A stretch of DNA of 64,000 nucleotides, from assembly GCF_014646275.1 (NCBI RefSeq), contig NZ_BMND01000028.1, forward strand, positions 1 through 64,000, in the 5' to 3' direction. Under the pieces are notes generated by a model. That model worked only from the letters and a program-made list of their open reading frames with translations, had not been told where the DNA came from and searched no databases. This DNA comes from Streptomyces kronopolitis (GTDB taxonomy: Bacteria > Actinomycetota > Actinomycetes > Streptomycetales > Streptomycetaceae). Below, piece after piece: positions 31,564 to 40,054 of the stretch; positions within the stretch are counted from its first letter, which is position 1; each line of letters opens with the position of its first letter. The position numbers were made by a program, and so were the translations under genes.

Positions 31564-33651
31564 TCAGGCCGGTACGGCGCGGGCATCGAGGGCGAGGGCC
31601 CCGTCCGGGCGGACCAGCAGCGGATTGATCTCGATCTCCGCGATCTCGGGGTGGGCGGCGGCGAGCGTGGTGATGCGCTCGATCACGGCCGCCGCGGCGG
31701 CCACGTCGACCGGCGGACGGCCGCGGACGCCCTTGAGGAGCGCGGCAGTTCCCAGCCCCTCCAGCAGCTGCTCGGCGCGGGCCGCGGACACGGGTGCCAG
31801 GGCGAAGGCGACGTCGTGCAGCGCCTCGGTGAGTACGCCGCCCAGCCCGACCATGGCGACCGGGCCGAAGCGGGGGTCGCGGTTGACGCCCACGATCAGT
31901 TCGACGCCGTCCGTCAGATCGGCCATCGCCTCGACGGAGTAGGAGGCGGCGTCGAGCCGGGCGTGCATCTCGCGGTGGGCGGCGAGGAGCGCGTCCTTGT
32001 CGGGCAGGTTCAGGGCGACCCCGCCGGCGTCGGACTTGTGCAGCAGGTGCAGCGCCTTGAGGACGTAGGGGCCGTCGAACTCCTCGGCGGCGGCCAGCAG
32101 TTGGGCCTCGTCGGTGATCTCTCGGGCCGCGGGGAACGGCACCCCGGCGGCGGTCAGCAGGGTGCGCAGGCCGTGGTAGCCGGTGTCGTGCAGCGGGGGC
32201 GCGGCCGGCGGCAGCGGGTGCACGCCCCGCGGGCCGTCCGCCTCGGGCTCGGACATGGCCGCCAGCGCCCGGGCCGCGTCCTCGCTGGCGGAGAACACCG
32301 GTATGCCCGCCTCGGCCAGCGTCCGGCAGCTGGGCGCGTCCGGGAACATCGACTGCACGACCAGGGGTTTGGCGTGCCGCGCGGCGTGCCCGGCCATCTG
32401 GTGCGCCGTCTCCAGCTCACCGGCCGCGAGCGCGCTGCCGCCGCCGGCGGTGCCGCTGTCGGCGAGCGGTCCGCCCAGGCCGCCGGTCGCCGCGGAGTAG
32501 CCGCCGAAGTACCCGGTCAGCAGGACCGCGTCGACCTCGTCCAGGGCGAGCAGGGCGCCGACGGTGTCGCCGTAGGAGTGGGGGTTCTGCTCCCCCATGC
32601 CGGCCAGGTCGACGGGGTTGCGCACCGAGGACTGCTCCCACAGCAGGGTGGAGAGCTTCTCCTGGGCGGCGGCGCCGAGTTCGGGGACGGTGAGCCCGGC
32701 GGATTCGGCCGCGTCGGCGGCGATGGCGCCGTGGCCGCCGCCGTCCGTGCAGACCGCGGTGCGGCCGCGGCCGGCGCGCGGGGTGCCGTTCAGCGCGGCG
32801 AGCACGACGGTCATCTCGTGCGGGGTGGCGACGAGTTCGACGCCCGCGTCGCGGCAGGCGGCGGCCACGACATCGGCCGAGGTGGTCAGGGCGCCGGTGT
32901 GCGACTGGGCGCTGCGCGCGGAGGCGGTGCCGCGCCCGGCGGTGAGCAGGACCACCGGTTTGCCGGCCGTGGCGGCCGCCTCGGCGAAGGCGCGGCCGTC
33001 GCCGAAGTCCTCCGCGTAGACGGCGATGGCCCGGGTGGCGTCGTGCCGGGCGGCGTCCTCGACGAGGTCGACGAGGGTGACGTCGGCCTGGTTGCCGAGC
33101 GAGACGAAGCGGGAGAAGCCCAGGCCGTGCGGGGCGCAGCGGAGCTGGAGTTCGAGGGCGAGGTTGCCGCTCTGGCTGAGCAGGGCGATCCCGCCGGGCG
33201 CGAAGCGGTCCGAGGCGAGGTAGAGCTGGGTGGTGTTGTCGGCGATGCCGAGGCAGTTGGGACCGACGAGGACGGCGCCGGCGGCGCGGACCTTCGCGGC
33301 CAGCGCCTGCTGGCGGGCGAGCCCCGGCGGGCCGGTCTCGGCGAAGCCGGCGGTGATGCCGACGATGGCGCGGGCGCCGCAGGCCAGCGCGTCGTCGACG
33401 GCGGCCTCGAAGCCGCTGCCCGGTACGGAGATCACGACCAGTTCGACGGGTTCGCCGATCTCGGCGAGGGAGGTGGCCGCGGTGCGCCCCAGGACCGTGC
33501 CGCCCCGCCGGTTGACGAGGTGGACGGGGCGGCGCTCGGGGGCCCGCAGTGCCTGGGCGGCGACCGCGTGGCCGTACTTGGCGGGGTCGTTGCTGGCACC
33601 GACCACTGCGACCGACTTCGGGTCGAACAGGGCCGACAGATCACGTCCCAT
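31564..33651 (-). CDS. NDP-forming acyl-CoA synthetase (acetate-CoA ligase family)
   Basis: A 695-aa fused alpha-beta enzyme. Residues 1-130 are a CoA-binding Rossmann domain (FDPKSVAVVGASNDP), followed by succinyl-CoA-ligase-like domains (LVGPNCLGI, LLSQSGNLA, and SQSHTGALTT with the phospho-histidine region), and a C-terminal ATP-grasp domain (VLKALHLLHKSDAGGVALNL). It activates a carboxylic acid to its CoA ester. The substrate is unknown; position suggests the acid that the acyl-CoA dehydrogenases then oxidise. GGAGAGGTGACC precedes the ATG; it follows the ferredoxin gene by 2 bp. Confidence 0.9.
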   Translation of the reverse strand: MGRDLSALFDPKSVAVVGASNDPAKYGHAVAAQALRAPERRPVHLVNRRGGTVLGRTAATSLAEIGEPVELVVISVPGSGFEAAVDDALACGARAIVGITAGFAETGPPGLARQQALAAKVRAAGAVLVGPNCLGIADNTTQLYLASDRFAPGGIALLSQSGNLALELQLRCAPHGLGFSRFVSLGNQADVTLVDLVEDAARHDATRAIAVYAEDFGDGRAFAEAAATAGKPVVLLTAGRGTASARSAQSHTGALTTSADVVAAACRDAGVELVATPHEMTVVLAALNGTPRAGRGRTAVCTDGGGHGAIAADAAESAGLTVPELGAAAQEKLSTLLWEQSSVRNPVDLAGMGEQNPHSYGDTVGALLALDEVDAVLLTGYFGGYSAATGGLGGPLADSGTAGGGSALAAGELETAHQMAGHAARHAKPLVVQSMFPDAPSCRTLAEAGIPVFSASEDAARALAAMSEPEADGPRGVHPLPPAAPPLHDTGYHGLRTLLTAAGVPFPAAREITDEAQLLAAAEEFDGPYVLKALHLLHKSDAGGVALNLPDKDALLAAHREMHARLDAASYSVEAMADLTDGVELIVGVNRDPRFGPVAMVGLGGVLTEALHDVAFALAPVSAARAEQLLEGLGTAALLKGVRGRPPVDVAAAAAVIERITTLAAAHPEIAEIEINPLLVRPDGALALDARAVPA

Positions 33652-33653
33652 GG

Positions 33654-33845
33654 TCACCTCTCCAGGCGGAGTGCGGAGTTGGGGCAGGCTTCGACGGCGG
33701 CCCGGGCGGCGTCCTCGGACGTGCCCGGCGCGGGATCGGCGACGACGGAGGCATAGCCGAAGTCGTCGATGTCGATGAGGTCCGGGGCGGGTTCCTGGCA
33801 CAGTCCGTAGCCCTGGCAGCGGGTGGGGTCGAGGCGGAGTTTCAC
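33654..33845 (-). CDS. Small ferredoxin ([3Fe-4S]-type pattern)
   Basis: A 63-aa ferredoxin with Cys10, Cys16 (TRCQGYGLCQE) and Cys54 (EACPNSALRL). The three-cysteine pattern fits [3Fe-4S] ferredoxins that feed P450s and some oxygenases in Streptomyces. The gene sits between the NuoF-like gene (12-bp gap) and the acyl-CoA synthetase gene. It may carry electrons from the NuoF-like flavoprotein to the divergently encoded Rieske oxygenase, or accept electrons from acyl-CoA dehydrogenation; this is inference. Confidence 0.88.
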   Translation of the reverse strand: MKLRLDPTRCQGYGLCQEPAPDLIDIDDFGYASVVADPAPGTSEDAARAAVEACPNSALRLER

Positions 33846-33857
33846 GGGTGCGTCCTT

Positions 33858-35132
33858 TCAGCGGGGGCAGGGGGCGGTGCGCGGTCGGGGCACGGCGCGG
33901 CCGGCGACGTGCGGGACGGCCACGGTCAGCGGGGCGGCGGGCGCCACGCAGGACGGGCAGGGGGTGTCGAGGTGGGAGCGGACGAGGTGGGGGAAGACCT
34001 GAAGGAGGCTGCGGGCGGTGCCGGCCGCGGCGTCCAGCAGTCCGCAGGCGCCGCGCCCGGGCAGTGCGGTGACCCGGCGGTGCAGCCGGGAGACCAGCCC
34101 GGGGGCGGCCGTGCCGGTGGTCAGGGAGCCGACCTCGTCGCGGATCGAGCCGGTGCCCGTGACGCAGATGCCGCACTGCCGTGCGCTCTCGGCGGCGAGG
34201 TGGGCCAGGGCGGCGGAGGCGAGCGAGACCGGGCACTCGTCGGGCCCGAGGAAGCGGATCGCCCCGCAGCCCAGGGCCGTGCCGGCGGTGGTGAGGGTGT
34301 CGGGGTCCAGGGCGAGGTCGAGGAAGTGCGGCCCGATCAGCCCGCCGAACATCCCGCCCATGAGGACGCCGGCCGGCTCGGGGGTGCCCTGGGCCCGGGC
34401 GAGGGTGCGCAGGGTGCGGCCGTAGGAGACCTCGGCGAGCAGCGGGTCGGTGCCGGCGCCGGCGAGCGTCACCAGGGTGCTGCGCGCGGTGTGGTGGCGG
34501 CCGTCCGGCCGGGCGGCGATGAGCGCGATCCGGGCCAGCGTCTCGACGTTGGCGACGAGGGTGGGGACGCCGTCGACGCCCTCCTCGTAGGCGCGGGGCG
34601 GCTTGGCGGTGGGGAGGGCGGGACCGCCGTTGATCCGCCGGACCACCGCGGACTCCTCCCCGGCGACGTAGGTGTGGGGCGTCTCGACGACCTCCACGGG
34701 CAGCCGCGGCGGCCGCTCGTCGAGCGCGCGGCGCACCCGTCCGGCCGCCGTGGCGTCGGAGAGGTACACATAGCCGCGCCGGGCACCGGTGATCTCGGCG
34801 GCCCGCAGCAGCCCGTCCAGGACCAGGTGCGGCCGGGCCCGCAGCAGCCAGCGGTCCTTGACCGAGCCGGGCTCGCCCTCCTCGCCGTTGGCCACGACGA
34901 CGGGGGGCTCGCCGGCGTCGCGGACGGCGCGCAGCTTGATCGCGGTGGGGAAGCCGGCGCCGCCGCGGCCGCGCAGCCCGGCGGCCTCGACGCGGGCGAG
35001 CAGCTCGGCCGGTGCGGTCCTCGTGCGGTAGCCGCCGGTGGCCGCGTACGCCTCGGCGTCCTCGGTGACGCCCGGCGCGGCGCCGAGCACTCCGGGGGTC
35101 TCCCGGGGTGTCAGGGAGTCGATCCGGGTCAT
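33858..35132 (-). CDS. NuoF-like NADH-binding FMN/iron-sulfur protein
   Basis: A 424-aa relative of complex I subunit NuoF outside any nuo cluster. NADH/FMN motifs are GRGGAGFPTAIK (55-66), NGEEGEPGSVKDR (82-94) and YVAGEESAVVRRINGG (155-170). In the iron-sulfur domain Cys320 and Cys323 (QCGIC) and Cys363 (GACGLLDAA) are kept, but Gly326 stands where NuoF has its third cluster cysteine. Extra cysteines lie in the tail (PCPSC at 391-395, Cys422). It may pass electrons between NADH and the adjacent ferredoxin. The ATG overlaps the upstream gene's stop by 4 bp. Confidence 0.85.
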   Translation of the reverse strand: MTRIDSLTPRETPGVLGAAPGVTEDAEAYAATGGYRTRTAPAELLARVEAAGLRGRGGAGFPTAIKLRAVRDAGEPPVVVANGEEGEPGSVKDRWLLRARPHLVLDGLLRAAEITGARRGYVYLSDATAAGRVRRALDERPPRLPVEVVETPHTYVAGEESAVVRRINGGPALPTAKPPRAYEEGVDGVPTLVANVETLARIALIAARPDGRHHTARSTLVTLAGAGTDPLLAEVSYGRTLRTLARAQGTPEPAGVLMGGMFGGLIGPHFLDLALDPDTLTTAGTALGCGAIRFLGPDECPVSLASAALAHLAAESARQCGICVTGTGSIRDEVGSLTTGTAAPGLVSRLHRRVTALPGRGACGLLDAAAGTARSLLQVFPHLVRSHLDTPCPSCVAPAAPLTVAVPHVAGRAVPRPRTAPCPR

Positions 35133-35539
35133 CCTCGGTCTCCGTCCGATGGGGCGGTGCGCAGGGTGCGCACCGCGCTTTCCAGGGCTCTGCGGTCCGT
35201 GGCCGTGCGGCCGTAGCCCCCTCCGGGCAGGCCGATCAGCATGCGGTGGTGGTCGAGCACGACCTCGGCCGCGCGGAGCGCGGCCCGCCGGTCGCCGGGC
35301 CGATTGCCGCCGGCGACGGCCGTCACCAGTCCGGTCACCTCGGCGAGGTAGCGGAGCCAGCGCTGCTCGGTGCCGTGCAGGATCAGCCGCTCGACGCGGA
35401 GCCGCTCGGCCGTGGCCGCCTCGGCGGATGTGTGGGTCACATCCGCCGCGCCGGTGCGCAGGGCCGCGACGGTGGTGGGCAGCTCCCGCTCCGGCTCGGG
35501 GGTGAGCCCTAGCCAGACCAGGCTCCGTCGACCGCTCAT
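35129..35539 (-). CDS. Unknown protein, first gene of the acyl-CoA operon
   Basis: A 136-aa mostly helical, soluble protein that I do not recognise. It has no cysteines, signal peptide or membrane segment. A helical core holds LRVERLILHGTEQRWLRYLAE, cut here at LRVERLILHGTEQRW, and HHRMLIGLPGGGYGRT. The ATG at 35539 follows GGAGGCACGC. It is the promoter-proximal gene of the leftward operon and is translationally coupled to the NuoF-like gene (4-bp overlap), so it may be an accessory subunit of that flavoprotein. Confidence 0.7.
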   Translation of the reverse strand: MSGRRSLVWLGLTPEPERELPTTVAALRTGAADVTHTSAEAATAERLRVERLILHGTEQRWLRYLAEVTGLVTAVAGGNRPGDRRAALRAAEVVLDHHRMLIGLPGGGYGRTATDRRALESAVRTLRTAPSDGDRG

Positions 35540-35713
35540 GCGTGCCTCCGGGGAGAGGGTGGGGTGCCGGCGCCGTGCCCGCCGCCGGGTACGGCGGTGC
35601 GGTGGCGCGGTGCCGTTCACGGCGGCCGGCCGGCGGATCGGGGTGTGGGGGGATGTCGCTCGCGTCCGGGATCCGTGCGGCGGAGCACCGGAGCGGCGCT
35701 TCCACTAGACTAA

Positions 35714-35729
35714 CTAACCAATTAGTCAG
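35714..35729. promoter_or_regulatory. TetR-type operator, copy 1
   Basis: CTAACCAATTAGTCAG, an imperfect palindrome (CTRAC-CAATTA-GTCAG) and one base different from copy 2. The flanking bases GACTAA also repeat within it. It is the copy nearer the leftward operon. Confidence 0.65.
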
Positions 35730-35770
35730 GACACAAGTCTTGACTTCGCCGACACTCGCCAGCAATCTGA

Positions 35771-35786
35771 CTGACCAATTAGTCAG
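35771..35786. promoter_or_regulatory. TetR-type operator, copy 2
   Basis: CTGACCAATTAGTCAG, within the wider TGACTGACC-AATTAGTCAG. The outer arms pair perfectly (CTGAC / GTCAG). It lies just after the probable rightward -10 box, where a bound repressor would block the Rieske operon. Confidence 0.68.
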
Positions 35787-35874
35787 CACGGGATCCGGCA
35801 CACCGGTTACGGGCCGTTCACCTCGGCCACCACCGCCTCGACCACTCACCCGTGCGGCATGGAGGAGTGACCCG

Positions 35875-37026
35875 ATGCGCCCCGAAGCCACCACGACGGT
35901 CCCCGTACAGGACGCCCCCGGGCAGGCCCTGGCCGCTCGCTACTACACCGACCCGGCTCTGGTCGCCGCCGAGACGCAGCACATCTTCGCCAGGTCCTGG
36001 CAGCTCGTGTGCCATGAATCCGACCTCCCCGGCCCCGGCGCGCGGCTCGCCGCCACCGTCGCCGACCGCGAGGTACTGGTCGTGCGCACCGGGGACGGCA
36101 CCCTCGCCGGACATCTCAACGTCTGCCGGCACCGCGGCACCCGTCTGGTCTCCGCCCCCGAACCGTCCGGCAAGGCCATCCGGTGCCCCTACCACGGCTG
36201 GACGTACAAGCTCGACGGACGGCTGGTCGGCGCCCCCGAGGCCCGTCAGATCCCCTGCCTGGACAAGCCGGCGCTCGGTCTCTTCCCGGTCCGGGTCGAG
36301 TCGTTCCTCGGGTTCGTCTTCGCCAACCTCGACCCGGACGCGGTGCCGCTGGCCGAACAGTGCGCCGGGCTGGCCGAGGCGGTCGGCCACTACGCGGGCG
36401 CCGACCTGGTGCCGGTGGGCCGCAGCCGCATCCACGACCTGGCCGGCGCCGAGGTGCAGCCGGCCAACTGGAAGGTCGCCGTCGACAACTACCTGGAGGG
36501 CTATCACGTCCCGGTCGCCCACCCCGGTCTGATGCGCCTGCTCGACTACCAGGGCTACACCTGCGAGACCGCCGGTTCCTACGCGCTCTTCGCCTCACCG
36601 CTGCGGGACAAACCCTCCTCGAACTGGGCCGAGCGGCTCTACCAGCGCCTCGCCTCCCCCATGCCCGGCCTGCGGGAAGAGGACAGGCGGGTCTGGCGGT
36701 ACGCGGTGATCTACCCCAACACACTCATCGACTTCTACCCCGACCATGTGCTTGCCTGGACCGCCATACCCACGGCGGTCGACCGGGTCGCCGTCCCGGG
36801 CGCCTTCTACACCCGTCGCGGGACGAGTGCCCGCACCCGGCTCGCCCGGCGGCTCAACATCCACATCGGCTGGATCACCAATGACGAAGACGTCGAGCTG
36901 GTCGCCCGGGTGCAAAAGGGCCTCGGCACACCGGGTTTTGAGCCGGGGCCGCTCTCCCGCCGGGAGGCCGCGGTCGGCTGGTTCGCCGACCGGATACGCA
37001 CCGACCTCGGGGGCCCGATGCGCTGA
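35875..37026 (+). CDS. Rieske non-heme iron oxygenase, alpha subunit (carnitine/betaine-oxygenase-like)
   Basis: A 383-aa oxygenase. The Rieske cluster ligands are C84-R-H86 and C104PYH107. The catalytic iron site is in NYLEGYHVPVAH, with His211 and His216; the bridging residue three before His211 is Glu208, where most ring hydroxylases have Asp. A bridging Glu is a known feature of CntA-type quaternary-amine oxygenases, which cleave C-N bonds of carnitine or betaines. No reductase gene follows it. It begins the rightward operon, with GGAGGAG before the ATG. A carnitine, glycine betaine or related substrate is an inference. Confidence 0.9.
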   Translation: MRPEATTTVPVQDAPGQALAARYYTDPALVAAETQHIFARSWQLVCHESDLPGPGARLAATVADREVLVVRTGDGTLAGHLNVCRHRGTRLVSAPEPSGKAIRCPYHGWTYKLDGRLVGAPEARQIPCLDKPALGLFPVRVESFLGFVFANLDPDAVPLAEQCAGLAEAVGHYAGADLVPVGRSRIHDLAGAEVQPANWKVAVDNYLEGYHVPVAHPGLMRLLDYQGYTCETAGSYALFASPLRDKPSSNWAERLYQRLASPMPGLREEDRRVWRYAVIYPNTLIDFYPDHVLAWTAIPTAVDRVAVPGAFYTRRGTSARTRLARRLNIHIGWITNDEDVELVARVQKGLGTPGFEPGPLSRREAAVGWFADRIRTDLGGPMR

Positions 37027-37169
37027 CCCCCGCGGCTGAGGCAGCTGTACCAGCCGTCCCCCACGGCGCGCCGCCACGCGCCACGGCTGTTGGTCCCGCA
37101 CGGAGGACAGGGCCTCCGTGTCCTCGCGACCGTGCCCTGGAACAGCTCCATCCCTACGGAGAGGACCCC

Positions 37170-38303
37170 ATGTCCCCCGAGGAAACCCCACCCCCCTCCC
37201 GCCGTGCGGTGCTGCGCTCGGGCCTCGCCGCGGGCCTCGGCCTGGGCCTGGCCGGGTGCGGATTTCTGCCCGAGGACCGCAACGCCTTCGGCGACCCGGA
37301 CCGGCCCATCGACGTCAAGCCCGACGGTGACCTGGTGTATTTCAACTGGGCGGATTTCGTCGCCCCGGCCGTCTTCGACGGGTTCGAGAAGGAATACGGC
37401 GTCAAGGTCATCCAGTCCAACTTCGACTCGATGGAGGGCATGGCCGCCAAGCTCAACGCCGGCAACCGCTACGACATCATCTTCCCCACCGCGAAATGGG
37501 CCCAGCGCCTCACCCAGGGACGCCGGCTGCGCCGCATCGACCACTCCCGGCTGAAGAACAGCGGGGCGGTGTTCGACCACTACCAGTACTTCGCCGACCC
37601 CTGGTACGACCGCCGCTCGGCGCACACCGTCCCCTTCACCATGTACAAGACCGGCATCGGCTGGCGCAAGGACCGGATCGGCGACGACCTGGCCGGCTCC
37701 TGGGACGACCTGTGGAACGACCGGGCCAGGCGCCAGGTCTTCGTCCTCGACGACCGCGACGAGGTACTCGGGATGGCCGCGCTCAAGCTCGGCCTGAACC
37801 TGGACACCACCGACGCGCGCGACCTCGCCCGGATCACCGACACGCTGAAGGACCTCCGCCCCCGGCTGCGCGGCTTCTCCAGCGACAGCTACAACAACCT
37901 GCTCAACGGCAACGCCGCGATGACCCAGGCCTGGAGCGGCGACATGGCCGCGATGCTGGGGCAGGCGAAGGACCCCTCCGTGCTCGGCTTCGAGGTGGCG
38001 CGCGAGGGCGCGCCGATCAACTCGGACTGCTACGCCATCCCCGCCAACGCCCGCCACCCCGGCACCGCGATGCTCTTCATCGACTACATGCTGCGGCCCG
38101 AGAACGTCCGCAAGAACGTCACATACATCGGCTACCCCATGCCGGTCCACGGCAGCGAGGACGTCTACGCCGCGCTGGTGCGGCCGTTCCCGCACTGCCT
38201 GGTCTCCCCCGACGACCTCAAGGCCGATCTGTTCTTCCGCAATGCCTCGCCCAAGGGCGAACAGGCCCGCGATACCGCCTGGACCCACGTGAAAGCCGGC
38301 TGA
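37170..38303 (+). CDS. potD: Polyamine-type ABC transporter substrate-binding lipoprotein
   Basis: A 377-aa PotD-like periplasmic-binding protein. The N-terminus carries a twin-arginine stretch (SRRAVLRSG) and a lipobox LAGC with Cys30 as the lipidation site, so it should be anchored outside the membrane. The mature domain begins LVYFNWADFVAPAVFDGF, which is typical of spermidine/putrescine-binding proteins, and includes WSGDMAAML. Family members also bind betaines and opines, so the true ligand is open. It starts 143 bp after the Rieske gene and is 1 bp from the permease gene. Confidence 0.88.
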   Translation: MSPEETPPPSRRAVLRSGLAAGLGLGLAGCGFLPEDRNAFGDPDRPIDVKPDGDLVYFNWADFVAPAVFDGFEKEYGVKVIQSNFDSMEGMAAKLNAGNRYDIIFPTAKWAQRLTQGRRLRRIDHSRLKNSGAVFDHYQYFADPWYDRRSAHTVPFTMYKTGIGWRKDRIGDDLAGSWDDLWNDRARRQVFVLDDRDEVLGMAALKLGLNLDTTDARDLARITDTLKDLRPRLRGFSSDSYNNLLNGNAAMTQAWSGDMAAMLGQAKDPSVLGFEVAREGAPINSDCYAIPANARHPGTAMLFIDYMLRPENVRKNVTYIGYPMPVHGSEDVYAALVRPFPHCLVSPDDLKADLFFRNASPKGEQARDTAWTHVKAG

Positions 38304-38304
38304 C

Positions 38305-39207
38305 ATGGCACTACGCACCCCCTCCGGGCCGCCCGGGCCCCCGCGCCGCCGCTCCGCGTCCGGCACCCGGCTGTGGACCTGGCTGATGCTCCCCGGAACC
38401 CTGTGGATGACCGGGTTCCTGATCGCCTCCCTGATCCTGGTGGCCACCCTGGCGCTGGGCACCACCGACCCGCTCGGCAACCCGCGGTTCGGCCTCAACT
38501 TCGACAACATCACGGCGCTGGCCGACCCCGCCTACCGCATCGTGCTGCTGCGGTCGCTGGTGTTCGCGCTGATCGCCTGCGCCGTCTGCCTCGTCGTGGC
38601 CTACCCGGTCGCCTACGCCATCGCGCTGCACGGCGGACGGTTCAAGCATCTGCTGATCGCCGCGATCGTCGTGCCGTTCTTCGCCAACTACCTGGTGCGG
38701 ATGTACGGCTGGTCGGTGGTGCTGTCCGACGACGGCCCGGTGCTGAAGGTGCTGCGCGCCGTCGGGCTGGCGGACGGGCACACCAGGATCCTGCAGAGCG
38801 GCGTCGGCGTGATCGCCGGGCTGGTCTACGGCTTCATCGTCTTCATGATCATCCCGCTGTACGCGGCACTGGAGCGGATGGACCTCTCGCTGATCGAGGC
38901 CGGCCGCGACCTGTACGGCGGGCCGCTGCGGACCTTCTTCTTCGTCACCCTCCCGGCCACCCGGCAGGGCGCGGCCGCCGGCGCCGTCCTGGTCTTCCTG
39001 CCCGCGATGGGGGACTTCGTGAGTGCCCAGCTGATGGGCGGACCGGACCAGATCATGATCGGCAACCTGATCCAGGACAAGTTCTTCCAGGGCCAGAACT
39101 GGCCGCTGGGCTCGGCGCTCACCATGCTGATGATGGCGGTGCTGTTCGTCGGGATGCTCGGCTATCTGCGGCGCACCCGCAAGGACGAGGCGGAGGCCGC
39201 CCGATGA
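38305..39207 (+). CDS. potB: ABC transporter permease (PotB type)
   Basis: A 300-aa inner-membrane permease with about six helices. The cytoplasmic EAA loop is recognisable as ERMDLSLIEAGRDLYGGPLR, placed before FFVTLPATRQG. It pairs with the next permease to form the channel of the importer. The start is 1 bp after the PotD stop and the end overlaps the PotC start by 4 bp. Confidence 0.9.
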   Translation: MALRTPSGPPGPPRRRSASGTRLWTWLMLPGTLWMTGFLIASLILVATLALGTTDPLGNPRFGLNFDNITALADPAYRIVLLRSLVFALIACAVCLVVAYPVAYAIALHGGRFKHLLIAAIVVPFFANYLVRMYGWSVVLSDDGPVLKVLRAVGLADGHTRILQSGVGVIAGLVYGFIVFMIIPLYAALERMDLSLIEAGRDLYGGPLRTFFFVTLPATRQGAAAGAVLVFLPAMGDFVSAQLMGGPDQIMIGNLIQDKFFQGQNWPLGSALTMLMMAVLFVGMLGYLRRTRKDEAEAAR

Positions 39208-40049
39208 CACTCCGCCCGCTGCACCGCCGGCACCGCCGCGGCACCGACCGCCGCCCCCGGCTCGCCCTCGCGGTCACCGCCGTCTTCTTCGTGCTGCTCT
39301 ACCTCCCCATCGGGGTGGTCGTCCTCTTCTCCTTCAACGCCCAGAAGTCCCTGACCGTCTTCAAGGGGCTGAGCCTGCGCTGGTACACCGCCTTCTTCCA
39401 CGACAACGTGCTGATCGAGTCGCTCGGCATGAGTCTGCGGATCTCCCTGGTGGCGATGGCCGGTTCGGTGCTCCTGGGGGTGGCGCTGGCCCTGGGGCTG
39501 GTGCGCTGCCGCACCCGGCTGGGGTCGCTGGCCGGTCTGATCATGCTGGTGCCGCTGATCACCCCGGAGATCGTCACCGGTGTCGCCGCGATGCTGCTCT
39601 TCAAGGGCATGGGCATCACCCTGTCCTCCGGCACCGTGATGCTCGCGGAGATCACGTTCTCCATCTCCTATGTGACGGTGATCCTGCGCTCGCGGATCGC
39701 CGCCCTCAACCCGGAGGTCGAGGAGGCCGCGATGGATCTGGGCGCCACCCGCTGGCAGGCCCTGCGGCTGGTGACGCTGCCCGCCCTGCTGCCCAGCATC
39801 CTGGCATCGGCGGTGCTGGTCTTCGCCCTGGTCTTCGACGACTTCGTGCTGGCCTACTTCACCACCGGGGTGGACCCGCAGCCGCTGTCGGTACGGATCT
39901 ACTCCGCCATCCGGTTCGGGGTGCAGCCCACCATCAACGCCGTCGGCACGCTGATGCTGGCCGGCTCCATCGGCCTCATCGCGCTCGCCCTGGCCATCCC
40001 GCGGCTCTTCGGCCGCCGCGGTGGCCTCGATCTGCTCTCCGGGAAGTGA
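39204..40049 (+). CDS. potC: ABC transporter permease (PotC type)
   Basis: A 281-aa permease with six predicted helices. The EAA loop reads LNPEVEEAAMDLGATRWQAL, followed by VTLPALLPSI, and FDDFVLAYFTTG is characteristic of PotC-like subunits. The ATG overlaps the PotB stop. It is the second half of the transmembrane channel. Confidence 0.9.
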   Translation: MTLRPLHRRHRRGTDRRPRLALAVTAVFFVLLYLPIGVVVLFSFNAQKSLTVFKGLSLRWYTAFFHDNVLIESLGMSLRISLVAMAGSVLLGVALALGLVRCRTRLGSLAGLIMLVPLITPEIVTGVAAMLLFKGMGITLSSGTVMLAEITFSISYVTVILRSRIAALNPEVEEAAMDLGATRWQALRLVTLPALLPSILASAVLVFALVFDDFVLAYFTTGVDPQPLSVRIYSAIRFGVQPTINAVGTLMLAGSIGLIALALAIPRLFGRRGGLDLLSGK

Positions 40050-40054
40050 CACCC

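Larger units (their letters stand above)
35540..35874. promoter_or_regulatory. Shared divergent promoter region with twin TetR-type operators
   Basis: This 335-bp region drives the acyl-CoA operon leftward and the Rieske operon rightward. Two near-identical operators occur at 35714-35729 and 35771-35786. Rightward, TTGACT at 35740-35745 and CAATCT at 35763-35768 (17-bp spacer) form a plausible promoter lying between them. The stretch 35700-35790 is strikingly AT-rich for this genome. Confidence 0.6.
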
